From an uncultured Mycoplasmatota bacterium (GTDB taxonomy: Bacteria; Bacillota_I; Bacilli_A; RF39; UBA660), in assembly GCA_946497925.1 (NCBI GenBank), contig CAMMMG010000004.1, positions 1-46,976 of the forward strand: 46,976 bases of DNA, in the 5' to 3' direction. Shown here piece by piece: positions 1 through 8,469 of the stretch. How positions within the stretch are numbered: position 1 is the first letter of the stretch; every line of letters starts with the position of its first letter. The notes under the pieces are model-generated. The model saw only the letters and a list, made by a program, of their open reading frames with translations, was not told where the DNA came from and did not search any database. Both the position numbers and the translations under genes were made by a program.

Positions 1-53
1 AAATATCATAAAAAAGGAATTTCGTCAGAAATTCTTATGAAAAATATTTATTT

Positions 54-413
54 TTAATTTTTCTTGTTAATACCAATAACTGCTCCAACACTAGAAGTTA
101 ATAAAATAATAAGACTATAAATAAGTGTTCTAATATCAAAAGGACTATTAGTAATTAGTTTGATTATAATCATAACAAATAAAAATATTGCTCCTAACTT
201 TAAACCTTCAACTATTCCATATTTGTTAGAGTTTTTACCAAGTAATAAAGAATTAATAAATAAAGAACCTATAACAATAATCATCTTCATAATATTATAA
301 ATGTTGTTACTTATAATATCAAAATAATAAAATATAGTTAAAACAAAGCTTAACGCTATAATACTGATAAAAGTAGTTAATAAAAATTTACCTATTTTTT
401 TCAAATAATTCAT
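54..413 (-). CDS. YrzE/TIGR04086-type small membrane protein
   Basis: About 119 residues, almost entirely hydrophobic, with four predicted membrane segments separated by short loops and a charged tail (NKKN). The pattern of four helices with a Gly-rich third helix resembles the TIGR04086/YrzE family of Bacillota membrane proteins, whose function is unknown. I chose the ATG at 413 because the GTG at 422 lies inside the AGGTGA-like ribosome binding site that serves the ATG. It ends in TAA. It is transcribed divergently from the prepilin-like gene that starts at 550. The 130-base gap carries a TATAAT at 519-524 for the rightward gene. Confidence 0.7.
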   Translation of the reverse strand: MNYLKKIGKFLLTTFISIIALSFVLTIFYYFDIISNNIYNIMKMIIVIGSLFINSLLLGKNSNKYGIVEGLKLGAIFLFVMIIIKLITNSPFDIRTLIYSLIILLTSSVGAVIGINKKN

Positions 414-549
414 ATTATTCACCTAATAAAATGTATGAGAAAAAAACATATTTATGATAGTTTACAGAACTTTTACTAACTACTATATGTTTTGATAGTT
501 TTTTTTAAAAATATGATTTATAATATAAGATAAGAGAGGGTGTGTGAAG

Positions 550-2100
550 ATGATAACAAACAAAAAAGGATTTACTTTAATTGAACTACTTGTAACAATA
601 GTAATACTTGGCTTATTAGTAACATTAGGATATGTAAGTGTAAGAGCAATACTTGATAGAGGTAAGGAAAGTTATTATAGGACACAAGAAGATATGCTTA
701 TTTTGGCAGGAAGGGATTATTTTGCAGATTATAGAAGTAAACTTCCTAAAGAAATAGGGGAAACTAGTTTTGTTACATTAAAAACTTTAATTGAAGAAAA
801 GTATATAGATCCGATAAAAGATGAAAATGAAAATGATTGTGATGTTAATGAAAGTAAGGTTACAGTTGAAAAGGTAACGGAGAAAGAGTACCAATATTAT
901 GCTTCATTAGTATGTGATGCGAGTACGATAATAAATAGTGATGAAACTCCTCCACTAATAAAATTCACACCAAATAAAAAAAGTTCGCGAGATAAAATAT
1001 CTGTTACAATGAAAGTAACTGATAATGAAGCTGTATCTAAATATAGATATGTAATAACAAAGGATGGAGAAGAGTATCAAGATAGTGGATATAGTGAATA
1101 TAATAAGGAAGTAGTTATAAATTTGACAGAGCAAGGTATATATAGAATTGTAGGATATGCAATAGACAATAGTAATAATTCATCATCTAAAAAATCTGGA
1201 GAATATTTAATATCTGATGCAGTAGATTGCTCTTCAGTTTCGGTTTCAAGTGAATTTGTGGAAGATACTTGGTATAATAAGGATATTACATTAAATATAA
1301 AAGTCCCAGAAAATACATTTAGATATGAAACAAGTATAGAAAGTAGTAATGGTGAAAGAGAACTAATTAATACATATAATGGTTCTGCACCTTCTACAGT
1401 TACATTAAAAAAAGAAGGTATTTATAATGTTAAAGTAGAATTATTTGATAAATATGGGAATTCTTGTGTTTCAACATCAGAACCTTATAAAATAGATAGA
1501 ACACCACCGAGTTGTTCAACTGTAACTGGTGCTAGTACTACATGGACTAATCAGGATAGGTATATTTCTGTATTATGTAAAGATGAAATAGGAGAATGCG
1601 CAAGTAATAGTTATAATAAGACTTTTTCTAAAGAGGGAAAAACAGGTAGTATTGATATATATGATAAAGCTGGAAATACTACTTCTTGTACAGTTGATAA
1701 GTATATAGATAAAACATTACCAAAAGTTATTTCTAATAATCAATATACTAGTGGAGGGTTTTCTTACTTTGGATGGATAATTATGGATGATGTTTCCGGC
1801 ATTAACAAATATTCGTCGTTTTGGGAATATTGTTATACAGGGCATAATTATGATACTTGTGGAGCTACATGTAGTGTACCTAATCAATATTCTCATTATC
1901 CAAGTTCTATATTTGGTGATAAGTACAAGTATTATTATCAATATACTCAGTATCCTAGTGTTGACTCTGGGGTGCAAGCTTTTGCTTTAGCACATGTAAA
2001 TGCAAATTGTATAAGGGGACATAGTGTTAGAACTAATTTTAGATTATGTGATTATGCGGGTAATTGCCTATATAATCAAAATATGCTATTTAATTTTTGA
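550..2100 (+). CDS. Prepilin-like secreted protein with Cys-containing Ig-like modules
   Basis: The N-terminus has the type IV pilin/pseudopilin processing signature: a short basic leader, then GFTLIELLVTIVILGLL. This would be cleaved and methylated by a prepilin peptidase, none of which is in the window. A long extracellular part follows, with Ig-like modules. One module (about residues 320-390) has the pattern PPSC..V.G....WT..DR.I...C.D..G.C...GN.TSC.V..YIDKT, also found in the minus-strand gene at 6830-8098. The Tyr/Cys-rich C-terminus is probably disulphide bonded. I prefer the ATG at 550 because GAGAGGG (534-540) is only 3 nt from the GTG at 544 but 9 nt from this ATG. It ends in TGA, one of two TGA termini here. 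Reading through would add 13 residues to a TAA at 2137. Role (adhesion, pseudopilus) is inference. Confidence 0.85.
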   Translation: MITNKKGFTLIELLVTIVILGLLVTLGYVSVRAILDRGKESYYRTQEDMLILAGRDYFADYRSKLPKEIGETSFVTLKTLIEEKYIDPIKDENENDCDVNESKVTVEKVTEKEYQYYASLVCDASTIINSDETPPLIKFTPNKKSSRDKISVTMKVTDNEAVSKYRYVITKDGEEYQDSGYSEYNKEVVINLTEQGIYRIVGYAIDNSNNSSSKKSGEYLISDAVDCSSVSVSSEFVEDTWYNKDITLNIKVPENTFRYETSIESSNGERELINTYNGSAPSTVTLKKEGIYNVKVELFDKYGNSCVSTSEPYKIDRTPPSCSTVTGASTTWTNQDRYISVLCKDEIGECASNSYNKTFSKEGKTGSIDIYDKAGNTTSCTVDKYIDKTLPKVISNNQYTSGGFSYFGWIIMDDVSGINKYSSFWEYCYTGHNYDTCGATCSVPNQYSHYPSSIFGDKYKYYYQYTQYPSVDSGVQAFALAHVNANCIRGHSVRTNFRLCDYAGNCLYNQNMLFNF

Positions 2101-2117
2101 AAGAGTAGGTGGAAAAT

Positions 2118-2546
2118 ATGAGAGAAAAAAAATTTATAATTATAATTATTATATCTATTATTATGATAATATTGGGTGTTATAATTTATTTTATATTTAA
2201 TAATAATACTACTAATAATGATAATAACAATAGGTATAATGGAGTAGTTGAAAAAGAAGTTTGTTTGGATAACCTATGTGCTGAAAAGGTAGAGATAAAC
2301 TTTAATAATAATTCTGGAATGATTAATTTCCAAATAAAAAATAAAGGCGATATATCTATTCAAGATGGTTATTTTAAAATAGTTTTTAATAATAACAAAA
2401 GTTATATAACTAGGCATGGTACAATAGAACCTAATAATACAGAAGATGTTGAAATTGAACTCTATAATGAAAAAGTTTTTTCTATTAATAATTATGAATT
2501 ACAATATTTATCAGATGAGGAGTTAATAATGATTAATAGTAATTAA
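2118..2546 (+). CDS. Membrane-anchored hypothetical protein
   Basis: I do not recognise the family. An N-terminal Ile-rich transmembrane helix (about residues 5-28) is followed by an Asn-rich linker and an approximately 90-residue beta-rich extracellular domain. That domain has a CLDNLC motif and a pattern (INFQIKNKG.....GYFKIVF) like small immunoglobulin-like FxLYD/DUF-type domains. The ATG at 2118 is preferred over the GTG at 2109 because the latter lies within the AGGTGG binding site. It begins 17 bases after the prepilin-like gene ends, so the two are probably co-transcribed and both exported. Confidence 0.6.
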   Translation: MREKKFIIIIIISIIMIILGVIIYFIFNNNTTNNDNNNRYNGVVEKEVCLDNLCAEKVEINFNNNSGMINFQIKNKGDISIQDGYFKIVFNNNKSYITRHGTIEPNNTEDVEIELYNEKVFSINNYELQYLSDEELIMINSN

Positions 2547-2855
2547 ATTTGATAACAATCGTTATTAGTTAATATTATAGGAAAAGAATGAATGATATTT
2601 GATATGTAGCATATTTGAAATAAAGGTATATTACAAGATCTTCTATGGATTTCTAGAATAATATTTTAACTATATAGATATAGGCAAAAAATGTAATAAT
2701 TTATTATAGTATTTAACAAATTATTAGTATATAATATTTTTAATCTGTATGTTTATTGAAATTAGAAGAATGTATAGAAATTTTAATTTTTTTTAGTGAA
2801 GATAACTAAATACAAAAGTTACCCTGTGTAATTTTATACGGGCTTAAGGAAAGGA
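2547..2855. promoter_or_regulatory. Intergenic leader upstream of trpS with a short hairpin
   Basis: This 309-base stretch has no convincing coding sequence. It contains a dyad ATAAC-AATC-GTTAT near 2552-2565, a possible -10 TATAAT at 2730-2735 with a poor -35, and a hairpin at 2822-2842 (CCC-bulge-GTGTA pairing with TATACGGG) just before the AAGGA binding site of trpS. I looked for the T-box AGGGTGG...CCGCG signature expected in some trpS leaders and did not find it. Confidence 0.35.
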
Positions 2856-3935
2856 ATGAAGATTGAGATGAAAGAAGAATTTATAGCAAATAAGAGAATT
2901 ATTTTAACTGGAGATAGACCTACTGGTAATTTGCATTTAGGACACTATGTAGGATCCCTAAAAAACAGAGTAGAATTACAAAACCAGGGAGATTATGATG
3001 AGATGTATGTATTTATCGCTGATGTCCAGGCTTTAACAGATAATTTTAATAATCCTAGAAAAGTTAGAGATAATATTAAAGAAGTTGCTATAGATTACCT
3101 ATCAGTTGGTCTTGATCCTGCTAAAGTAACAATTTTTGTTCAAAGTATGATACCAGAGCTAGCTGAACTTACAGTGTATTATATGAATTTAGTGACACTA
3201 GCAAGACTTGAGAGAAATCCAACGGTTAAAAGTGAAATAAAGCAAAAGGATTTTGGAAATAGTATTCCTGTTGGCTTTTTAAATTATCCTATTAGCCAAG
3301 CAGCAGATATAACAGCTTTCCAATCTACGATAATTCCAGTAGGGGATGATCAATTACCTATGATAGAGCAAACTAGGGAGATAGTTAGAAGTTTTAATAA
3401 TATATATGGAGATACCCTTGTTGAGCCAAATGCTTTGATATCCGATAATAAAGTATGTAGAAGATTACCTGGTACTGATGGTAAAGCTAAGATGAGTAAG
3501 TCATTAGGTAATTGTATTTATTTAAAGGATGATAGTGAAACTGTTAAAAAGAAAGTTATGAGTATGTATACAGATCCTAATCATATAAGAGTAGAAGATC
3601 CTGGAGATACCAAGAATAATGCAGTATTTATATATTTAGAAGCATTAGCAACTGATGAACATTTTGAAAAGTATTTGCCTCTTTATAAAAACTTAGATGA
3701 GTTAAAAGCTCACTATGAAAAAGGTGGCTTAGGAGATGTTAAAGTAAAAGGGTTTTTATATGATGTTATAGAAGACATATTAACTCCAATAAGGGAAAAA
3801 AGAAAATATTATGAAGAAAACATCGATTTAGTTTATGACATCTTAAAAGATGGAACAAAAAAAGCTGAAAAGAAGGCTAGTGAAACTTTAAAGGAAGTAA
3901 AAAAAGCTATGTTAATAGATTATTTTGAAGAATAA
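2856..3935 (+). CDS. trpS: Tryptophanyl-tRNA synthetase
   Basis: Class I aminoacyl-tRNA synthetase charging tRNA-Trp in the cytoplasm. The 359-residue length is usual. The HIGH-type motif is HLGH at residues 27-30 inside GDRPTGNLHLGHYVGS, and the KMSKS motif is at residues 212-216. The Trp-pocket segments PISQAADI and PVGDDQLPMIEQTREI are intact. The ATG at 2856 has AAGGA 5 nt upstream; the in-frame ATG at 2868 is an alternative. It appears monocistronic with its own 300-base leader. The gene matters here because TGA may be decoded as Trp in two nearby genes, but the enzyme itself does not tell which anticodon it charges. It ends in TAA. Confidence 0.97.
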   Translation: MKIEMKEEFIANKRIILTGDRPTGNLHLGHYVGSLKNRVELQNQGDYDEMYVFIADVQALTDNFNNPRKVRDNIKEVAIDYLSVGLDPAKVTIFVQSMIPELAELTVYYMNLVTLARLERNPTVKSEIKQKDFGNSIPVGFLNYPISQAADITAFQSTIIPVGDDQLPMIEQTREIVRSFNNIYGDTLVEPNALISDNKVCRRLPGTDGKAKMSKSLGNCIYLKDDSETVKKKVMSMYTDPNHIRVEDPGDTKNNAVFIYLEALATDEHFEKYLPLYKNLDELKAHYEKGGLGDVKVKGFLYDVIEDILTPIREKRKYYEENIDLVYDILKDGTKKAEKKASETLKEVKKAMLIDYFEE

Positions 3936-4007
3936 GATACTTATAAATATCTTTAATAATAAAGTGTTTTATGCTATTGTTCTTTATATAATAGGGAGGT
4001 TGAACTT

Positions 4008-5837
4008 ATGAAGTATATATTTAGAGATTATATAAAAAAAGATATATCAAAACTATATATTTTGGGAGTGGCTTTAATATGCTTGTTACTTATAGGAGGA
4101 TATTTTTCCTATGCTATATTTACAGTCAGTAAAGAGAAAGATAATGCTATAAGTATAATAACAGGAAATCTCACATATGAGTTATTAGTAGATGGAACAA
4201 AAAGTAATACATTAAGTATACCTGCAAATACTACAAAAGAGTTTACTATAACTTTAAATAATCTAAATAATAGAACAGCATGATTTAATTTTTATTATGT
4301 AGGAAGTCTTGCAAGTAATGTAACAGCAGGTTATATTACTGGTGATGGAATTAATACTCCTCCAGAAGCGACAGGCATTAATTTAGAAAAAGCAACCACA
4401 AGTGGTTCTAGTAATACTTATAAGATTAAAGTTAGTAATAATACAAGTAGTAGAAAAACAATAACTCTAGGAGTTGGGGTGGGACTAGACTATAATGATT
4501 TAACACTACCAAGCGATGGACATTTATTTGAAGAATCAAAACTAGAAGGACCAATATCAGATATAGTGTTAGATAATCCAGGTCCTAACGGAAGTACCTA
4601 TTATGATGGAGAAGATACCTTTATAACAGGAGAAGATCCAAATAATTATATCTGGTATAGTGGAAAGTTATGGAGAGCAGTTAGTGTTAATAATGATGCA
4701 AAGACAACTAAACTAATAACACAATGGTCTATTAGTTCAACCGCTTATGATGATAGTAGTAGCGCCTTTGAAGGAAGTCATATGCAACAATGGTTAAATG
4801 ATACTACAGAAGATGGATTTCTTGGTAATTTAAGAGATTATCAGAATTTTATTGTAACTGATTATGAATGGAATGCAACTCAAACTACCTCAACAAGCAA
4901 ACCACCTAAAACAACTATGGTAGAATCTGCAGTAGGTCTATTAAATAATTATGAATATGAAACAGCTAAAAATAGTAGTTTCAGCAGTTATTTAGATATT
5001 AGTCATTGGTGGTGGTTTTTAACTCCATATAATGCGACCGAAGTTTATTATGTAACAGAATTTGGTGTGGTTTTTAATATCAATGTAAAAGATTCTTGGA
5101 ATGCTATTCGACCAGCAATAAATCTAAAATCTAGTGTAGAAATAGTAAGTGGAGATGGAACTGTAAGTAATCCTTATCGTATAGCAGGCGATAATGATAC
5201 TAATCTATCTGGAACAAAATTAAATACAAGATATAGTGGGGAATATATAACTTTTGGAACAGGGGAAAATACCTTATATAGAATAGTTAGTCATGAGGTA
5301 AGTGGATTAACAAAGATAACTAGTGCAGAACTATTAAAAAACTCTGGAAGTTTTGTAACATCAGCTTTTGGTAGTAATGAAAATTATTCATCCACTAACA
5401 CCATTGGTTCATTCTTGAATGGTGAGTATCTAACAGATTATGTAGGAAGTAATTATAGTGATATGATTGAGGATAATACAACCTGGTATTTAGGTAGAGT
5501 GCCTAAAGGAGCAAATTATAAATTAGCAAAATATACCAATGAGACTGATAACATTTTAACATCATCAACTGCAACAGCAAAAGTTGGCTTATTAAGATAT
5601 GGAGAATTAATGGCAGGGCAATTTGATATTAATGAGAATAATATAAGCTATTGGACTTTGACACCATATACTTCTGGTTTTGTTCTTAATATTGAACATA
5701 TTGCAGTTGCCCTTAATGCTTCCGTTTCTAAAACTGCAACAGGAATTAAACCTTCTATGAATCTTAAATCAAATGTTGTTATAACTGGAGGAACAGGTAC
5801 TAAAGAAAATCCATTTACTGTTGAATTAGGCAGCTAA
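4008..5837 (+). CDS. TasA/SipW-like surface protein with two DUF6273-type modules, interrupted by one in-frame TGA
   Basis: The frame is open from ATG 4008 (AGGGAGG upstream) to TAA 5837 except for a single TGA at 4281-4283, codon 92. The N-terminus has a cytoplasmic basic stretch, one membrane helix (LYILGVALICLLLIGGYFSY) and a camelysin/TasA-like beta domain. Two repeats of a module then follow, with the order YIWYSGKLWR...QQWLND...WWFLTPY...RPAINLKSS and YRIVSH...WTLTPYTSG...KPSMNLKSN, as in DUF6273 proteins. The context around the TGA (NLNNRTA-stop-FNFYYVGS) runs on smoothly, so the gene is either freshly nonsense-mutated, read through, or translated with TGA as an amino acid. Arg (AGA), Trp (TGG) or another one-step codon could be ancestral. 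Surface location is inferred from the architecture. Confidence 0.8.
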
Positions 5838-5874
5838 AAAATGTCAATTTCTTGACATTTTTTCTTTTCTTCTT
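5836..5874 (+). terminator. Rho-independent terminator after the TasA-like gene
   Basis: A 12-bp perfect stem AAAAAATGTCAA / TTGACATTTTTT with loop TTTC is followed by a pyrimidine/T-rich tract. Its 3' arm doubles as the -35 box of the nfo promoter. Confidence 0.85.
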
Positions 5875-5881
5875 CTATAAT
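5852..5881 (+). promoter_or_regulatory. Consensus sigma-A promoter of nfo, embedded in a terminator arm
   Basis: TTGACA (5852-5857), an 18-bp spacer and TATAAT (5876-5881) match both consensus hexamers. The -35 hexamer is the start of the 3' arm of the preceding terminator. The predicted start near 5888 leaves a leader of about 16 nt before the ATG at 5904, just enough for AAGAAGG. Confidence 0.75.
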
Positions 5882-5903
5882 TATTATAGAAAGAAGGATG
5901 CGT

Positions 5904-6755
5904 ATGTTAATAATTGGTTCTCATGTAGGATATAAAAAAGATAGTGGCCTAGTAGGTAGTGTTAAGGAAGCCTTAAGTTATAATGCTAATACATTTATGT
6001 TTTATACTGGTGCCCCTCAAAATACTGTTAGAAGTAGTATAGATTTAGACAATGTTAAAGAAGCCTATAAACTTATGGAAGAAAACAATATAAATAAAGA
6101 TAACGTAATAGTTCATGCTCCATATATCATTAATTTAGCAAATAGTGATGAAAGTAAATTTAACTTCTCCTGTAACTTTTTAAGTGAAGAATTAAAACGT
6201 GTTAATACATTTGGAATGAAATATCTTGTCTTACATCCAGGTTCTCATGTGGGATTAGGGGTAGATGAGGGTATTTCTAATATTGTTAAAGCACTTAATC
6301 TTGTTTTATCAAAAGATGATAGTAATGTTATGATTCTATTAGAAACTATGGCAGGTAAGGGTAGTGAAGTAGGTAGAACTTTTGAGGAGTTAAAAAGAAT
6401 TATAGATGGAGTTTCTAAAAAAGAAAGAATTGGTATTTGTCTAGATACCTGTCATTTAAATGATGCTGGATATGATTTAAATAACTTTGATGATGTACTT
6501 GATGAATTTGATAAACTTATTGGAATAGATAAAATTAAATGTATACATATAAATGATAGTAAAAATACTTTATCATCTCATAAAGATAGGCATGAAAATA
6601 TAGGTAAAGGTACAATAGGTCTAGATACTTTAATAAAAGTTATAAATAATCCTATATTAAAAGATGTTCCTAAAATACTAGAAACACCATATATAGATGG
6701 AGTTGCTCCATATAAAGAAGAAATAGCTTTGATTAAAAAGAACACTCATATTTAA
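5904..6755 (+). CDS. nfo: Endonuclease IV (AP endonuclease)
   Basis: Zn-dependent apurinic/apyrimidinic endonuclease of base excision repair, with an AP-endonuclease-2 TIM barrel. Metal-ligand motifs appear in order: GSHVGY at the N-terminus, VHAPYIINLA, LHPGSHVG, LLETMAGKG, ICLDTCHLNDAGYD, HINDSKN then SHKDRHENIGKG, and a C-terminal ILETPY. The length of 283 residues is normal. The ATG at 5904 is 6 nt after AAGAAGG, whereas the ATG at 5898 directly abuts it. It has its own promoter and ends at a bidirectional terminator shared with the convergent prepilin-like gene. Confidence 0.96.
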   Translation: MLIIGSHVGYKKDSGLVGSVKEALSYNANTFMFYTGAPQNTVRSSIDLDNVKEAYKLMEENNINKDNVIVHAPYIINLANSDESKFNFSCNFLSEELKRVNTFGMKYLVLHPGSHVGLGVDEGISNIVKALNLVLSKDDSNVMILLETMAGKGSEVGRTFEELKRIIDGVSKKERIGICLDTCHLNDAGYDLNNFDDVLDEFDKLIGIDKIKCIHINDSKNTLSSHKDRHENIGKGTIGLDTLIKVINNPILKDVPKILETPYIDGVAPYKEEIALIKKNTHI

Positions 6756-6787
6756 TGATTTGTTCTTAAATAAATATTATTTATACT

Positions 6788-6817
6788 AAAAGGAATAAGC
6801 TTTTACTTATTCCTTTT
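6788..6817. terminator. Bidirectional terminator between nfo and the minus-strand prepilin-like gene
   Basis: A 12-bp perfect stem AAAAGGAATAAG / CTTATTCCTTTT with a 6-nt loop has a T-run on both strands. It lies between convergent genes. Confidence 0.85.
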
Positions 6818-6829
6818 TGGGTTATATAA

Positions 6830-8098
6830 TTAATTTCCATAGTATATATGAAGATAAAGCGTATCACTAAGGTTTCCAACATTATCACGATATCTAAGAT
6901 AATATTCAGCAGAAGAACAATGAGATATTCCATAATTTCCCCAAGCATTTGTATTCCATTGACCCCAAGGGAATGTTCCAGGACTACTAGGATTTCTACA
7001 AGAAGGACCATAAGCTTGAAAGTATGAAAGTTCAGCATTAATACCACTGCCGTTTTTATCATCATGATTAAAATGCTGAGAGAAACCTATAGGAGGATCA
7101 TAAGCATAAAGTGTACAATGTATAGGTCCATAAACACCAGCTTTCATTTCTTCAAAAGTATGATCACAAACCATAGGAGCTCTTTCATTTGTTACTTTAA
7201 GAATATAAGGAGTTGCAACACTCCTGTCAATCCGTACAGTTTGATCAGACGGACAAGTTGTTGTATTACCAACATTATCTGTTATAACTCCTGGTGATTG
7301 TTTTAAATATTCACCTTCAGAATCATAAAGTTTACTAACAGAAGGAGTTTGACAGCCACTTTGAGAGTCTGTACAAGTTCCTAATATTGTAACAGAATTT
7401 CTAGTCCAATTATCACTGCCACCACTATTAGAGCATACAGGAGGCGTTTTATCTATATAAACATCTACAGGACAGCTAGTAGTATTATTATTACCATCCT
7501 TAATATCTATATAACCAATTTTTGTAGTAGAATCAAATGTTTTTGTTACACTTTCACAACCGCTTCTATCATCACTACAATTAATGGTAATTGTCCTATC
7601 ATCTTTGGTCCATTCTGTACTGTCCCCTGTTACTTCCCCACAAGTTGGAGGGGTCTTATCATCTGTATCGATAACAGAACAAGCTTTATTATCTATTTCT
7701 TTATGAACGTACACAACTTCATTAGTAGTAGTATCAGTACAAGTCATATCATAATTATAACTACTAGATTTTTTGCTTTTAGTATATCTAACAGTAGCAT
7801 TGCTACAATCAATATTTTCATCACTAAAAGGTTTAATTAAATCAGAATCTAAAAGATCTTGATAAGTAATATCTACACAACCAATAAAATTTTTGGCTCC
7901 AATCGAATTAATATCTTCTCCTTCCTTATCAACAAATATTTTAGCAGCTTCTATTAAACTATCAGCATAATACTCATAAGGTTTATCTTTATTATTATTT
8001 TGTAGAGCTGTTATAGATGGTACAACCATAATAAGAATTAAAGCCATAATTACAATCGTTACAAGTAATTCAATTAAAGTAAACCCTTTTTTATTCAT
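6830..8098 (-). CDS. Prepilin-like secreted protein with two Cys-containing Ig-like modules
   Basis: Paralogue of the gene at 550. The leader MNKKGFTLIELLVTIVIM matches the prepilin processing/methylation signature. A short globular region follows, then two tandem modules (about residues 150-225 and 226-295). The first has PPTC..VTG.S.EWT.DDRTI.I.C.DDRSGC...NNTTSCPVDVYIDKT; the second keeps PPVC...WT...V...GTC.D.QSGC...GNTTTCP. The C-terminal domain ends in a Tyr-rich YLRYRDNVGN segment resembling the TNFRLCDYAGN end of the first protein. The modules carry paired Cys, suggesting disulphides outside the cell. The start ATG directly follows a palindrome containing the Shine-Dalgarno. It ends in TAA. 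Confidence 0.85.
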   Translation of the reverse strand: MNKKGFTLIELLVTIVIMALILIMVVPSITALQNNNKDKPYEYYADSLIEAAKIFVDKEGEDINSIGAKNFIGCVDITYQDLLDSDLIKPFSDENIDCSNATVRYTKSKKSSSYNYDMTCTDTTTNEVVYVHKEIDNKACSVIDTDDKTPPTCGEVTGDSTEWTKDDRTITINCSDDRSGCESVTKTFDSTTKIGYIDIKDGNNNTTSCPVDVYIDKTPPVCSNSGGSDNWTRNSVTILGTCTDSQSGCQTPSVSKLYDSEGEYLKQSPGVITDNVGNTTTCPSDQTVRIDRSVATPYILKVTNERAPMVCDHTFEEMKAGVYGPIHCTLYAYDPPIGFSQHFNHDDKNGSGINAELSYFQAYGPSCRNPSSPGTFPWGQWNTNAWGNYGISHCSSAEYYLRYRDNVGNLSDTLYLHIYYGN

Positions 8099-8100
8099 AT

Positions 8101-8129
8101 CCTATCACTCCTATGATAGGATTATATCA
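8101..8129 (-). promoter_or_regulatory. Extended -10 promoter and start-site palindrome of the prepilin-like gene
   Basis: Read on the minus strand, TGATATAAT (8129-8121) is an extended -10. It is followed at once by the dyad CCTATCA-taggag-TGATAGG (8120-8101), which ends two bases before the ATG. The Shine-Dalgarno AGGAG is the 6-base centre. The predicted transcription start falls inside the dyad, so it looks more like a repressor operator over the start site than an RNA hairpin, though either is possible. Confidence 0.55.
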
Positions 8130-8141
8130 TATTTTCATTCA

Positions 8142-8390
8142 TTAAAGATAGGTATTCTTTAAATTTAATATAGTTTTTGACACTTCATTATATATATCAT
8201 CTCTAATGTTTCCTTTTAAATTGAATAGAATACTACTGTCTTTTAATAAAATATTATAGTTTTCCTTTAAAAAATTACAGATAACAATCGCTTCATCTTC
8301 TGTTGGATAAATATTTTTGCTTTCTAAGTATCCCATTACTAAATGAGGATTTAATATTTTAATATTATTTTTAATTATTCTTTCTATCAT
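8142..8390 (-). CDS. Small hypothetical protein, possibly DUF2624-like
   Basis: 82 residues, mostly helical, no membrane segment. AAAGGAG precedes the ATG. The pattern of an N-terminal helix, L..Y....I..T.DEA..I..FLK and a C-terminal helical tail vaguely recalls the small YqfT/DUF2624 proteins of Bacillota, but I cannot assign it firmly. It lies directly upstream of the minus-strand prepilin-like gene, which has its own promoter, and is divergent from the PBP gene at 8470. Confidence 0.55.
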   Translation of the reverse strand: MIERIIKNNIKILNPHLVMGYLESKNIYPTEDEAIVICNFLKENYNILLKDSSILFNLKGNIRDDIYNEVSKTILNLKNTYL

Positions 8391-8469
8391 TTTTTTCTCC
8401 TTTATTTAATTTATATGTAGTAAAACTAAAATTATGTGATAAACTAGTAAGGAAAGAAGGTGTTGTAGT

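Noticed and set aside
1717..1990. Overlapping open frames on both strands inside the prepilin-like gene
   Set aside because: They lie within a clearly coding region, lack binding sites and give Ile-rich non-protein-like translations.
2547..2855. T-box or Trp-responsive leader before trpS
   Set aside because: No T-box core sequence or specifier-loop architecture could be found; only a short hairpin near the binding site.
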